NCBI GenBank assembly: GCA_023957475.1
Contig: JAMLHA010000002.1
Coordinates: 96,465 to 160,464 of the forward strand
Reading direction: 5' to 3'
Length of the DNA: 64,000 nucleotides
Origin: Crocinitomicaceae bacterium
GTDB taxonomy: Bacteria > Bacteroidota > Bacteroidia > Flavobacteriales_D > Crocinitomicaceae
Below are positions 39,877-48,887 of the stretch, one piece after another. Position 1 is the first letter of the stretch. Each line of letters opens with the position of its first letter. Both the position numbers and the translations under genes were made by a program. The notes beneath the pieces were generated by a model. That model was given only the letters and a program-made list of their open reading frames with translations, was not told the origin of the DNA and searched no databases.

Positions 39877-41214
39877 TTATTGTTCGTTTTCCCAGTTTAA
39901 ACGATCGGTAGGAGAGAATTGCCAAGGAGCACCATTGTTTTCAATGTTTGTAAACATATTTGCTAATTCACTTGGTGCTTTAGACTCTTCCATAACTAAA
40001 TAACGACGCATTTCTGTAATTATTGAAAGAGGATCGATATTTACCGGACAAACTTGTACACAAGCGTTGCAAGATGTACAAGCCCATAATTCTTCTTCTG
40101 TAATGTGATTGTACAATAAGCTTTTGCCATCATCGTAATCTTTTCCGTGTTTGCGGATGTTGTCTCCAACAATATCCAGACGATCACGCGTATCCATCAT
40201 GATTTTGCGTGGTGACAATAATTTACCTGTTTGATTTGCTGGACATACAGAAGTACAACGACCACATTCAGTACAAGTGTAGGAATCCAATAATTGTTTC
40301 CAAGATAAATCGGTAACATCTTTAGCACCGAAACGTTGAGGTTCTGCAACTTCTCCATCAGAAGAAGCAGCAAAAGGATCGGCATTTGGATCCATCATTA
40401 ACTGTACTTCTTTTGTTACAGAATCTAAGTTGGTAAATTTGCCTTTAGGCTCTAAATTTGAATAATACGTATTTGGAAAAGCCAATAAAATGTGTAAATG
40501 CTTAGAATAGGGAAGGTAGTTTAAGAATACAAAAACCATTCCAATGTGTCCCCACCATCCAATTCTTTCAATCACATGCAAAGCACCTTCTGACAAACCA
40601 CCAAATAATGCTGGGCCGATGAATTGACTAACTGTAAAACCAAAAGAGCCATCGTTTAAGTTTGTAGCATGTGACATTCCATTTCTGTATAAAACTTCAT
40701 CAGCTCCATTCATCATGAAAATAAAACAGATAAGGATAAATTCAAATACAAGAATTAGATTTCCATCTATTTTAGCCCAACCAACCATTTCTCGCATGTT
40801 GAAACGAGGAAGTTTTAATAGATTTCTTCTGGAAAGGAAAGAAATTGTAGCGATGAATGCCAATACAGATAGGATTTCAATGAAACTCACCAAAAACGTA
40901 TAAAATCCACCCAATGATTCTCTGAAAATTCGGTGAGTACCCGTTAAACCATCAACAACGATTTCAATTAATTCTATTTGCGTAATAATAAAAGCACTGT
41001 AGATACATAAATGCAGTAATGCAGCAATCGGACGATCAAACATCTTTTTTTGCCCAAAAGCAATTAAGAACATGGTTTTCCAGCGTTCTTTGGAATTGTT
41101 TTTACGTTCAATTTCTCTACCTAGAAGAATATTTTGACGGATCTTGTACATGTTCCATGCAAAGAAACCGGAGCCTCCTACTAACAATAATCCGAATAGA
41201 ATTGCACTAATCAT
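39877..41214 (-). CDS. Membrane-bound 4Fe-4S protein, HdrC/NarI-like fusion
   Basis: 445 residues. The N-terminal 270 contain five or six membrane helices with a NarI/DsrM-like arrangement and several His (for example LLHLCIYSAF, ERIGWWGHIGMVF) that could bind heme b. The C-terminal part has two [4Fe-4S] motifs, CTECGRCTSVCPANQTGK near residue 311 and CTSCNACVQVCPVN near 373. With the CCG protein downstream it forms an Hdr-like quinone-linked electron-transfer module. Which substrate couples to it is not visible; acyl-CoA or lactate oxidation are family precedents. Confidence 0.8.
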   Translation of the reverse strand: MISAILFGLLLVGGSGFFAWNMYKIRQNILLGREIERKNNSKERWKTMFLIAFGQKKMFDRPIAALLHLCIYSAFIITQIELIEIVVDGLTGTHRIFRESLGGFYTFLVSFIEILSVLAFIATISFLSRRNLLKLPRFNMREMVGWAKIDGNLILVFEFILICFIFMMNGADEVLYRNGMSHATNLNDGSFGFTVSQFIGPALFGGLSEGALHVIERIGWWGHIGMVFVFLNYLPYSKHLHILLAFPNTYYSNLEPKGKFTNLDSVTKEVQLMMDPNADPFAASSDGEVAEPQRFGAKDVTDLSWKQLLDSYTCTECGRCTSVCPANQTGKLLSPRKIMMDTRDRLDIVGDNIRKHGKDYDDGKSLLYNHITEEELWACTSCNACVQVCPVNIDPLSIITEMRRYLVMEESKAPSELANMFTNIENNGAPWQFSPTDRLNWENEQ

Positions 41215-41215
41215 A

Positions 41216-42253
41216 TTATTTCGTTTTTGTTGAGTCTAAAAGTTGTTTCAATTGTCTTTCTTCACTTGGTGTTAAAGGAACTCCTTTGGTTTTAGCTCCA
41301 AAAACAGAGAAATGAATGTATCTTTCAGGATGTACTTCAATATCTTCCACTAAACTTTGTAAACGTTTGTTAGTGATATTTAACTCGTTGTACAATTGAT
41401 CGTCTTTGATTAATTTTCCTAAAGTTCCTTCTCCTTGTGTTGCAGATTCCAAAACAGAATTGAACTTAGTAAGCGTTGTTTTTGCTTCTGAAATTACACC
41501 TTTGAAGTCAGCTGTGACCAAATCGTCGGAGAATGTTTTTAAATTACCAAGAATACCTTCAATCTTATCGTTGCTCTTATGTAAGTTACCAGTGATGGAT
41601 TCAACGTTTGATAAAATGTTTGATAATTTTGCTTTTTCAGAAGCTACTAATCCTTGTAAATCATTCGCAATGGAGCCAAATTTTTGCAAAGCAAATTGTA
41701 CATCTTTAAAAGTAGTTTTTAATTCCGAGGCAGCTGTTGTGTCCCAAAAAGATTGAAATGAAACGATGAATTTATCTACTGAAGTTGCTACATCTTGTAC
41801 TTTTTGAACCAATGGGTCTGCATATTCTTTAACATCAGAAATTAAGCTACTACCAGCACCTCCTTGGATATAATCACCAGGCTTGTGGTAAGAAGCTATT
41901 TCTTCACTTGGTTCAATAATTAATCCTTTACTCAATAAATCGATACTTCCAGGGTGAATACTTGAACCAACAGGGATTTTAAAATCTCTGTCCTGAATGC
42001 TGATGCGCATCATTACTTTTTGATTAGGCTCTTTTTTGTTGGTTAATTTAACCTCTAATACTTTACCAACGATAACGCCGTTCACATAAACGGATGTTGC
42101 AGGTGCTACACCTCCAGATTCACTTAGATAAACATAATAGGTGTCATCACCACCAAAAAAACTGTTACCTTTTAAAAAATTGATACCTGCAATGAGTAAA
42201 GCTATTGCTATTACAGCTGCTATACCTGTTTTTAATTCTTTAGAAATTTTCAA
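41216..42253 (-). CDS. MCE/MlaD family lipid-transport protein
   Basis: 345 residues. One N-terminal membrane anchor (TGIAAVIAIALLIAGINFL) is followed by an MCE domain at about 37-120 (YYVYLSESGGVAPATSVYVNGVIVGKV is the family start). The rest is a long helical region (about 150-310) able to form a tunnel, ending in a charged tail. In Gram-negatives MlaD rings carry phospholipids between membranes with an ABC transporter; no MlaE/MlaF gene is adjacent. It starts 8 bases after the amidase stop, so the two are co-transcribed. Confidence 0.85.
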   Translation of the reverse strand: MKISKELKTGIAAVIAIALLIAGINFLKGNSFFGGDDTYYVYLSESGGVAPATSVYVNGVIVGKVLEVKLTNKKEPNQKVMMRISIQDRDFKIPVGSSIHPGSIDLLSKGLIIEPSEEIASYHKPGDYIQGGAGSSLISDVKEYADPLVQKVQDVATSVDKFIVSFQSFWDTTAASELKTTFKDVQFALQKFGSIANDLQGLVASEKAKLSNILSNVESITGNLHKSNDKIEGILGNLKTFSDDLVTADFKGVISEAKTTLTKFNSVLESATQGEGTLGKLIKDDQLYNELNITNKRLQSLVEDIEVHPERYIHFSVFGAKTKGVPLTPSEERQLKQLLDSTKTK

Positions 42254-42261
42254 AACGCTTA

Positions 42262-43449
42262 TTAATTTTTCGCTAATTTAATAGCTTTTTCTATATCTAT
42301 ACGCATTCCGTTAAAAAAAGCGATGACAAAAGCATATTCAAAACCTTCCTTTCGGAGCTTGTTTTTGTAGTCATTCGCTGATTTAAAGTCATTTACAAAG
42401 TGACCTGTAGCGTATTTATACAAGCCATCTTGTTTGTATTCAAAAATTTGTAAATTCTTGAATTCATTACTTGTCAAAGATAACTTTTTTTGAGAAGTTT
42501 GGATTTGTATTTTAAAAATAACTTTATCTTTTTCGTCTGTTGAATTGTTGGATGTGTTGGTGATTGGCTGATTCTCAACAGTTGTTTTTTGTTCTGTAAC
42601 CGAATTTTCTACATGAATTCCTTCCAATTCGTTTTTGTATTTTCTAAATGCTTTGAACATTGATTCAGCCATTTTCTTTTGATTCTCACTTTTGGCTAAA
42701 AAGTTTTCTTCTTGTACATTGGTTAAGAAACCTGTTTCAATTAGTACGCTTGGCATGGTAGTTTTATAAAGTACTAAGAATCCTGCTTGTTTCACTCCTC
42801 TGTCAAAACGCCCTAATGATTTGAATTCACCTTGTAATTTACTAGCAAAATTGATGGATTGATCCAAAAAGACACTCAATTGCAATTGACGAGCAATAAT
42901 TGCATCGGGTGATAAATCAAAGTTTTTGTACTTCTGTCCACCGTCGTCTTCTAAATAAATGGTGGAGTTTTCACGTTCTGCAATTTTTTGTTGCGATTCT
43001 GTTCGGTGAAGTCCTAAAACGTATGTTTCTACTCCATAAGCTGTTGGTGCAGCAGAATTGGCATGAATACAAATGAATAAATCGGCATTGTTTTTATTGG
43101 CAATGCGTGCTCGTTCGTCCAATTCAACAAATACATCCTTGTCTCGTGTGTAAATAACTTTTATTTCTGGATAAGTTTTTTTAATGAACTCACCAAGTTG
43201 AAGAGCAATGTTTAAACAAACAGTTTTTTCGTTTGAATGCGCGCCATGACATCCAGGGTCTTTTCCTCCATGTCCAGCATCGATAACGACTGTTTTAATT
43301 GCCGCATTATGCAATTCATCTTTTTGCGCAAAAGTGGAATTTAGCAAAAGAAAAACACATAGAAATGAAAAAAAGGCATGGAATTTGTATAATCCAAGTA
43401 TTTTTGTGTCCAGAAATGGGTTATTTTTTAGTTTTGCATCCATAAACAT
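42262..43449 (-). CDS. N-acetylmuramoyl-L-alanine amidase with SPOR-like tail
   Basis: Cuts the stem peptide from peptidoglycan in the periplasm. 395 residues. A hydrophobic signal segment ends near NSTFAQ. The Amidase_3 domain has VVIDAGHGGKDPGCHG near residue 55 (zinc His), FICIHANSAAP near 126 (second His), and SVLIETGFLTN near 235 (zinc/catalytic Glu). Residues about 310-390 look like a SPOR-type septal peptidoglycan-binding repeat (FKIQIQTSQKK, YKYATGHF). A second in-frame ATG at 43443 is equally possible. Confidence 0.9.
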   Translation of the reverse strand: MFMDAKLKNNPFLDTKILGLYKFHAFFSFLCVFLLLNSTFAQKDELHNAAIKTVVIDAGHGGKDPGCHGAHSNEKTVCLNIALQLGEFIKKTYPEIKVIYTRDKDVFVELDERARIANKNNADLFICIHANSAAPTAYGVETYVLGLHRTESQQKIAERENSTIYLEDDGGQKYKNFDLSPDAIIARQLQLSVFLDQSINFASKLQGEFKSLGRFDRGVKQAGFLVLYKTTMPSVLIETGFLTNVQEENFLAKSENQKKMAESMFKAFRKYKNELEGIHVENSVTEQKTTVENQPITNTSNNSTDEKDKVIFKIQIQTSQKKLSLTSNEFKNLQIFEYKQDGLYKYATGHFVNDFKSANDYKNKLRKEGFEYAFVIAFFNGMRIDIEKAIKLAKN

Positions 43450-43462
43450 TAAATGTAAGTTA

Positions 43463-43470
43463 CAAAGTTA
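43463..43470 (-). promoter_or_regulatory. -7 promoter element of the amidase-MCE operon
   Basis: Minus strand TAACTTTG (TAnnTTTG) 14-20 bases before the amidase start, in the 31-base divergent gap shared with lptD. The gap is so short that both promoters must overlap coding or each other. Confidence 0.45.
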
Positions 43471-43480
43471 TTAGCTAAGC

Positions 43481-46003
43481 TTGAGCAAAAAACGTACCAT
43501 ATTGTTTTTTTTCTTCCATACATTGTTAATAATGTGTGTTCCACTCAATTTGTTTGGTCAAGTTTCTGGTGGAGACACCATTTATATCAATGATGATAGC
43601 ATGAATAGTATCTCCAAATACAGTGCCAGAGATTCAATTTATGCCGATTTAAAGAAAAAACAATTGCATTTATATGGAGAAGCAACTGTGGAAACAGAGG
43701 ATATGAACTTAAAAGCGGGTTATATTCTTGTGGACATGAATACCGAAGAAATTACAGCCACCTATCTATTGGATGAAGAAGGAAATATGATTGAAAAACC
43801 GTTGTTTACAATGGGGAATGACGAAGTTGAGGCACAAACATTAAAATATAACTTATCCACGAAAAAGGCTTATATAGAAGCTGTGAAAATAAAACAAGAT
43901 GAGATGTACTTGTATATGGGTAGAGCAAAACGTCAAGCAAATGAAGAGATCCATTTTGTAGAAGGGCGCTTTACTACTTGTGATTTGGATGAACCGCATT
44001 ATCATTTTCAATTATCTAAAGCTGTTTTGGTTCCGAATAAACGAATTGTTACCGGCCCAATGAATTTATACATTGCAGGTGTGCCAACACCATTAGGGTT
44101 GCCTTTTAGTTATATTCCTCAAAAAGATCAAAGTGATCGAACACATGGTATTTTATTTCCAGAATTTGTGCCGATGTCCGAATATGGTTTTGGTTTGAAT
44201 AATCTTGGTTATTACATTCCTATTAATGATCGGGTACAGACTTTTATCTATGGTTCTATTTATTCACGAGGTAGTTGGGGAGTGAGAAATGTTACGGAAT
44301 ATGCAAAAAGATATAAATTTAAAGGGAATTTGGAATTGGGATTTGAACAATTTAGAAGTGGTTTTCCAACCAATAAAAACTTAAATAATATAAAGTTCTT
44401 GTGGACACATCGTCAAGAAGCAACTGCAAATCCAAAATGGAATTTCAATACCAATATCAATTTTATTTCAAGTAACAATACAAAAAACAATTTAGATCCG
44501 CTAAACAACGATTATTTTAAAAACACGTTGCTTTCTGATATCAATTTGAATCGAAGTTTTCCAGGTAAACCGTACCGAATATCTGCTAAAATATCCTTGA
44601 ATCAAAACTCACAAACTAAAAACATCGCTTTAACAAGTCCGATTATAAATTTCTCCACCAATCAGTTTTTTCCACTAAAAAAGTTGTTAAAGGCAGAAAT
44701 TTTTCAACGTTTAGGAGTTATTTACAACATTGAAGGCCAAAATAGATCAACGTTTAAAGACAGTTTGTTGCGCAATGGAGATTTTGGCGGAATTGGACAG
44801 CAATTTATGTACGGATTGCGTCAACGAATTACAATTCAAACCACTGGAGGTATTTTTAAAAATGTCTTGAAGTTGACACCAAGCATTAATTATGGTACTA
44901 TTCTCAACTTTCAACAAATAAATAAATCGTATGATGCTGCGACCAATTCTACGCTGACAGATACTATTAATAAAGTTGGATTGGCACATGATTTATCACT
45001 CAATTTGTCGGCAACAACGGCATTGTACACGTATTATCGTTTTGTTGGGAAGAATAAACCCATTATGCGACATGTGTTAACTCCTACAGTATCTTTTAGT
45101 TACAAACCATTGTTGACTAAAAATAGAGAAGATTTTGTTGGTGTAAATATGGCGCCGATCACTTATTCACCTTTTTCAAATAGTGTTTACCAATATTCGG
45201 CAACAAAAGATCAAGCGTTGATTAATTTTGGGGTTAACAATACCTTTGAATTGAAGCGTAAATCGGATAAAGATACTGTTACAGGTTTTCAAAAAATACG
45301 AATTATTGATGCGTTTAGCGTGTCGGGGAGTTACGATGTATTACGAGATTCCATGAATTTATCGAATTTAAACATTAGTTTGCGAATTAGTCCAGTAAAA
45401 TGGTTAAATATTGTTGGTAATTCCTCCGTTTCTTTCTATGGTTGGGATGCAACGACAAATGCAACCGTGAAAGAGTTTGCTCTTAAACACAATAAAAAAT
45501 TAGGACGTTCGATGACCAATTCGATTGCGACTACGATTACTATTACATCGAAAGAGAGTAGAGAGAAAATTGAGGAAAATAAAGAGTTAGTTTCTCAAAA
45601 TTGGCAAGCTGATTACGATTATTTTTACTTACATCCAGAACGCATTGTTGATTTTAGGATTCCATGGAAAATAAATATCTCACATCAATTCAATATCAAT
45701 AGGAATACGTATAAAACGCCCTATAACAATAAGGAATTTCAACTAATACATACTCTAAATATTGATGGAGATATCAGTATCACCAAGCGTTGGAAGTTGG
45801 GAGCTGTACTCAATATTGATTTAAAAGATAAAAAAGTAACCAATGGTTATTTCTCTTTAAATCGAGATATGCACTGTTGGGCGCTTTCGTTTAGATGGAC
45901 GCCTATTGGCTATAACAAAAGTTTTTTGCTAACCATCCGAAATACTTCGTCATTGTTTAAAGATGCTAAGTTAGATTTTAGAAAACCACCGGCTTTTTTA
46001 TAA
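43481..46003 (+). CDS. lptD: LPS-assembly protein LptD-like (OstA)
   Basis: Outer-membrane protein that inserts lipopolysaccharide. 840 residues. Signal peptide about 1-27 (ends NLFGQ). Residues about 35-150 are an OstA/LptA-like beta-jellyroll (QLHLYGEATVETEDMNLKAGYILVDM), and the remainder is a long beta-barrel with the conserved LptD segment PFSYIPQKDQSDRTHG near 205. The divergent amidase and MCE genes match an envelope role. The start is a TTG; no nearby ATG gives a signal peptide. Confidence 0.85.
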   Translation: MSKKRTILFFFFHTLLIMCVPLNLFGQVSGGDTIYINDDSMNSISKYSARDSIYADLKKKQLHLYGEATVETEDMNLKAGYILVDMNTEEITATYLLDEEGNMIEKPLFTMGNDEVEAQTLKYNLSTKKAYIEAVKIKQDEMYLYMGRAKRQANEEIHFVEGRFTTCDLDEPHYHFQLSKAVLVPNKRIVTGPMNLYIAGVPTPLGLPFSYIPQKDQSDRTHGILFPEFVPMSEYGFGLNNLGYYIPINDRVQTFIYGSIYSRGSWGVRNVTEYAKRYKFKGNLELGFEQFRSGFPTNKNLNNIKFLWTHRQEATANPKWNFNTNINFISSNNTKNNLDPLNNDYFKNTLLSDINLNRSFPGKPYRISAKISLNQNSQTKNIALTSPIINFSTNQFFPLKKLLKAEIFQRLGVIYNIEGQNRSTFKDSLLRNGDFGGIGQQFMYGLRQRITIQTTGGIFKNVLKLTPSINYGTILNFQQINKSYDAATNSTLTDTINKVGLAHDLSLNLSATTALYTYYRFVGKNKPIMRHVLTPTVSFSYKPLLTKNREDFVGVNMAPITYSPFSNSVYQYSATKDQALINFGVNNTFELKRKSDKDTVTGFQKIRIIDAFSVSGSYDVLRDSMNLSNLNISLRISPVKWLNIVGNSSVSFYGWDATTNATVKEFALKHNKKLGRSMTNSIATTITITSKESREKIEENKELVSQNWQADYDYFYLHPERIVDFRIPWKINISHQFNINRNTYKTPYNNKEFQLIHTLNIDGDISITKRWKLGAVLNIDLKDKKVTNGYFSLNRDMHCWALSFRWTPIGYNKSFLLTIRNTSSLFKDAKLDFRKPPAFL

Positions 46004-46031
46004 TCTAAAAATATTGGACGAGAAAAAATAG

Positions 46032-46039
46032 TACATTTG
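46032..46039 (+). promoter_or_regulatory. -7 promoter element of the heme A synthase gene
   Basis: TACATTTG (TAnnTTTG) follows the lptD stop by 28 bases and lies 22 bases upstream of the GTG at 46061. It overlaps the alternative TTG start at 46037, which argues for GTG 46061. Confidence 0.5.
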
Positions 46040-46060
46040 TTGAAATCAAAATATAGAAAA

Positions 46061-47140
46061 GTGACAACAACAACATTAAACGAAGAATTACGTAAAAAGA
46101 AAATCATTGCAATTTGGTTGCTTATTGGTGTGTTTATGATTGTTTTTCAAATCGTAACAGGAGGAGTGACAAGATTAACGGGGTCTGGTTTGTCTATGAC
46201 AGAGTGGGATCCAATTATGGGGGCTATTCCGCCGTTGAATGATGCAGATTGGCAAAAAGCGTTTGAAGGATACAAAGATATAGCACAATTCAAATACATC
46301 AATAACGATTTCACTATTTCAGATTTTAAATTTATTTTCTTTTGGGAGTGGTTTCATCGTTTGTGGGCACGTACAATAGGTGTCGTATTTGTGATTCCAT
46401 TTATTTATTTTTTAGTGAAGAAATACATTACCAAAGAAATGATTACTCCGTTGATTATCTTATTTGGTCTTGGTATTGCTCAAGCTTTTATTGGTTGGTA
46501 CATGGTTCAAAGTGGACTTGGTGATTCTGAATTGGTAAGAGTGAGTCACATTCGTTTGGCTGTTCACTTATTAACGGCTTTGGGTTTGCTTGCTTATACC
46601 TTGTGGTTTGCCTTGCAACTGCTCATTCCTCAGGAAAATATTGTTAGAGATTCTAAAACAAGAAATTTTTTCTTAATTACCCTTGTTTTGTTAACCATTC
46701 AATTGGCTTACGGTGCATTTATGTCGGGCTTATTAGCTGCATTGATAGCTCCTTCATGGCCTACGATGAATGGATATTGGATTCCGCCAGGAATGACTGA
46801 AATGAGTTGGTTAAATTCTCAATTGAATGTTCAATTTATTCACCGATTGGTAGCGTATTTATTGTTCTTCTTAGTTATTTATGGTTCTTATAAAGCATGG
46901 AAATTGGCGAAAGCTTCCAATGCCAAAATATTGAAAAAAGCGTCATTGTGGCCAATGTTTTTTGTAGTAACACAAGTTTTACTGGGTATCTTTACCGTTA
47001 TTTCTGTTCCCCACATTAAAAGAGGGAGTTTTAGTACTTATGAAACGTTGGCACAAACACATCAGGTTGTAGGGATGCTTTTACTCATTTCGGTAATCGT
47101 TATTTTGTACTTAGTTAGAGGTAATAAATCAACAAATTAA
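46061..47140 (+). CDS. ctaA: Heme A synthase (CtaA/COX15)
   Basis: Oxidises heme O to heme A for cytochrome c oxidase at the inner membrane. About 359 residues with eight helices. GGVTRLTGSGLSMTEWDPIMG near the first helix, WEWFHRLWAR, RVSHIRLAVHLLTAL and the later VQFIHRLVAYLLF and THQVVGMLLL provide the four conserved His for the two hemes. The WPTMNGYWIPP loop is typical of COX15. The longer frame starts with TTG at 46037; GTG 46061 fits the promoter better. Confidence 0.9.
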   Translation: MTTTTLNEELRKKKIIAIWLLIGVFMIVFQIVTGGVTRLTGSGLSMTEWDPIMGAIPPLNDADWQKAFEGYKDIAQFKYINNDFTISDFKFIFFWEWFHRLWARTIGVVFVIPFIYFLVKKYITKEMITPLIILFGLGIAQAFIGWYMVQSGLGDSELVRVSHIRLAVHLLTALGLLAYTLWFALQLLIPQENIVRDSKTRNFFLITLVLLTIQLAYGAFMSGLLAALIAPSWPTMNGYWIPPGMTEMSWLNSQLNVQFIHRLVAYLLFFLVIYGSYKAWKLAKASNAKILKKASLWPMFFVVTQVLLGIFTVISVPHIKRGSFSTYETLAQTHQVVGMLLLISVIVILYLVRGNKSTN

Positions 47141-47143
47141 GCA

Positions 47144-47746
47144 ATGGCATGTTACGAATTTAATGGTTTTAAACCCGTTGTAAAACCTTCGAGTTTTATT
47201 CACCCAAACGCAACAGTAACGGGCAATGTAATCATTGGAGAGAATGTTTATATTGGTCCCGGAGCGGCATTGCGAGGTGATTGGGGACAAATTATCATTG
47301 AGGATGGTTGCAATGTACAAGAAAATTGTACTATTCACATGTTTCCTGGAACAACTGTTACATTGAAAAAAGGAGCGCACATTGGTCATGGAGCAATTGT
47401 ACATGGTGGAACGATTGGAGAAAATAGCATGATTGGTATGAATGCTGTTATTATGGATGATTGTGAGATAGGAGAGGAGAGTATTGTTGGTGCTTTGGCA
47501 TTTGTTCCTGCAAAAACGATTTTACCAAGAAGAAGTTTGGCAGTTGGTAACCCAGCAAAAGTAATCAAAGAAGTGAGCGATGAAATGATTGCATGGAAAA
47601 CAAAGGGAACAGCGTTGTATCAAGCGTTGCCAGGTGAATGTCATGCGCATTTACGACTTTGTGAACCATTAACTGAAGTTGAACCCAATCGTCCTGCTCA
47701 AGAGAAAATGTACGAAACGTGGGAGAAAATTAAAAAATCAAATTAA
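47144..47746 (+). CDS. Gamma-carbonic-anhydrase/PaaY-like hexapeptide protein
   Basis: 200 residues. The left-handed beta-helix is built of hexapeptide repeats: VTGNVIIGENVYIGPGAALRGDWG, IEDGCNVQENCTIHMFPG and GAHIGHGAIVHGGTIG. The three His that bind metal in gamma-carbonic anhydrase (IHMF, IGHGA, VHGG) are all present. PaaY-type proteins act as thioesterases in phenylacetate catabolism, others hydrate CO2; without neighbours the role stays open. It starts 4 bases after ctaA and is probably co-transcribed. Confidence 0.8.
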   Translation: MACYEFNGFKPVVKPSSFIHPNATVTGNVIIGENVYIGPGAALRGDWGQIIIEDGCNVQENCTIHMFPGTTVTLKKGAHIGHGAIVHGGTIGENSMIGMNAVIMDDCEIGEESIVGALAFVPAKTILPRRSLAVGNPAKVIKEVSDEMIAWKTKGTALYQALPGECHAHLRLCEPLTEVEPNRPAQEKMYETWEKIKKSN

Positions 47747-47769
47747 TTGATTGTTACAATTCTGTGTTT

Positions 47770-48402
47770 ATGAAAGAAGAACTAAATAAATTTTCAACTG
47801 TATTTGAACCAGAATTGCTTGTTGAAATTGAAAAACAAGCTTCAATTATTGAAATCGAAGAAGGAAAAACAATTCTTGATGTTGGTCAAGCTGTGCGCAC
47901 CATTCCGTTGCTTATTAGTGGGATTCTTAAAGTTTCTAGGTTTGATGAATCGGGGAAAGAATTGTTACTTTATTATGTGCATTCCAATGAAAGTTGCGCC
48001 ATGACTTTTACTTGTTGTATGCAACAATATCCAAGCGAAATAAAAGCTGTTGCCGAAACAAATGCAAAAATGATTGCCATTCCAATTGGTGTGATGGATG
48101 AATGGCTGTCTGTCTATCCAACATGGAAAAGTTTTGTTATGAAAACAATTCGTGGGCGCTTCAATGAATTGTTAAACACTATCGATCAATTGGCATTTCA
48201 AAAATTGGATGAACGGTTGATTACCTATTTAAAAGAAAAGTCACGTGCAACGGGTTCTGCGCTCATTAATCTATCTCACGAAGAAATAGCCAATGAATTA
48301 GCGTCATCAAGAGAGGTTATTTCACGTTTATTAAAGAAATTAGAGAACGACGGCAAGGTGTTGTTATACCGCAATCAAATCAAGCTGTTGAGTTCTTTGT
48401 GA
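47770..48402 (+). CDS. Crp/Fnr-family transcriptional regulator
   Basis: About 210 residues: an N-terminal cyclic-nucleotide-type sensor (IIEIEEGKTILDVGQ, IPLLISGILKVSRFDESGKELLLYY) with SCAMTFTCCMQQ, three Cys that could hold a cluster or react with thiol signals, then a long helix and a winged HTH (LSHEEIANELASSREVISRLLKKLENDGKV). Downstream lies the DUF2892-DUF6132-rhodanese operon. A GTGAC-AAAA-GTCAC palindrome overlaps this gene's stop and is positioned for activation of that operon. ATG 47770 is preferred to GTG 47764. The regulator is likely Fnr-like; cAMP binding is not supported. Confidence 0.88.
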   Translation: MKEELNKFSTVFEPELLVEIEKQASIIEIEEGKTILDVGQAVRTIPLLISGILKVSRFDESGKELLLYYVHSNESCAMTFTCCMQQYPSEIKAVAETNAKMIAIPIGVMDEWLSVYPTWKSFVMKTIRGRFNELLNTIDQLAFQKLDERLITYLKEKSRATGSALINLSHEEIANELASSREVISRLLKKLENDGKVLLYRNQIKLLSSL

Positions 48403-48415
48403 CAAAAGTCACGAA
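48396..48415. promoter_or_regulatory. Crp/Fnr-type operator
   Basis: TTTGTGAC-AAAA-GTCACGAA has GTGAC/GTCAC arms that are perfect and outer bases that pair with one mismatch. Its centre (48405.5) is about 42 bases before the start of transcription predicted from the -7 box at 48435-48442, the class II activator position. The site overlaps the stop codon of the Crp/Fnr gene. Binding is inferred. Confidence 0.65.
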
Positions 48416-48434
48416 ATAAACGATTCTAATTCTC

Positions 48435-48442
48435 TAATTTTG
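48435..48442 (+). promoter_or_regulatory. -7 promoter element of the DUF2892-rhodanese operon
   Basis: TAATTTTG (TAnnTTTG) lies 18 bases before the DUF2892 start. No -33 box is found, as expected for a promoter that needs an activator at the site centred on 48405.5. Confidence 0.55.
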
Positions 48443-48459
48443 TTTTAAAATTAAGCGTT

Positions 48460-48675
48460 ATGAATAGTATAAAGAATATTGGAACAATAGATAAAGCATT
48501 AAGAGTCAGTGCTGCATTGCTTATTGCAATTTTGTATTTTACTAATGTGCTATCGGGGACAGTAGCTATTATTCTGTTAATTTTAGCTGTGGTATTTATT
48601 GCTACAAGTTTCATTAGCTTCTGCCCATTGTATTATCCTTTTAGAATTTCAACTAGAAAAAAACAAACGAAATAA
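48460..48675 (+). CDS. DUF2892 family membrane protein
   Basis: A 71-residue protein with two membrane helices. The opener NIGTIDKALRVSAALLIAILYF and the end FISFCPLYYPFRIST match DUF2892, whose members are often fused to or encoded with rhodaneses and thiosulfate or sulfide genes. The Cys of FCPLY is conserved in the family. It is first in an operon of four genes under the predicted Crp/Fnr site. Confidence 0.8.
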   Translation: MNSIKNIGTIDKALRVSAALLIAILYFTNVLSGTVAIILLILAVVFIATSFISFCPLYYPFRISTRKKQTK

Positions 48676-48676
48676 A

Positions 48677-48880
48677 TTGAAGAAAATAGTACTGAAATAT
48701 AAATTAACCATTATTGGATTGATAGTGGGAGCAATAGGAGGTTATGCTTATTATTATTTTGTAGGTTGCGCTAGTGATTCTTGTGCGATTACTTCAAAAC
48801 CACTCAATAGTACGTTGTATGGTATGTTGATGGGTGTGCTATTGTTTACAAGTTTTAAAAAAGAAAAAACAACTAAATAA
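48677..48880 (+). CDS. DUF6132 family small membrane protein
   Basis: About 68 residues starting from TTG 48677, one base after the DUF2892 stop; the longer frame to 48599 would overlap that gene. It has two hydrophobic helices (LTIIGLIVGAIGGYAYYYF and LNSTLYGMLMGVLLF) around a GCASDSCAITSKP loop with two Cys, the hallmark of DUF6132. The loop probably faces the periplasm and could bind a metal or sulfur. Function is unknown; co-location with two rhodaneses suggests sulfur or redox work. Confidence 0.75.
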   Translation: MKKIVLKYKLTIIGLIVGAIGGYAYYYFVGCASDSCAITSKPLNSTLYGMLMGVLLFTSFKKEKTTK

Positions 48881-48887
48881 AAATAAG

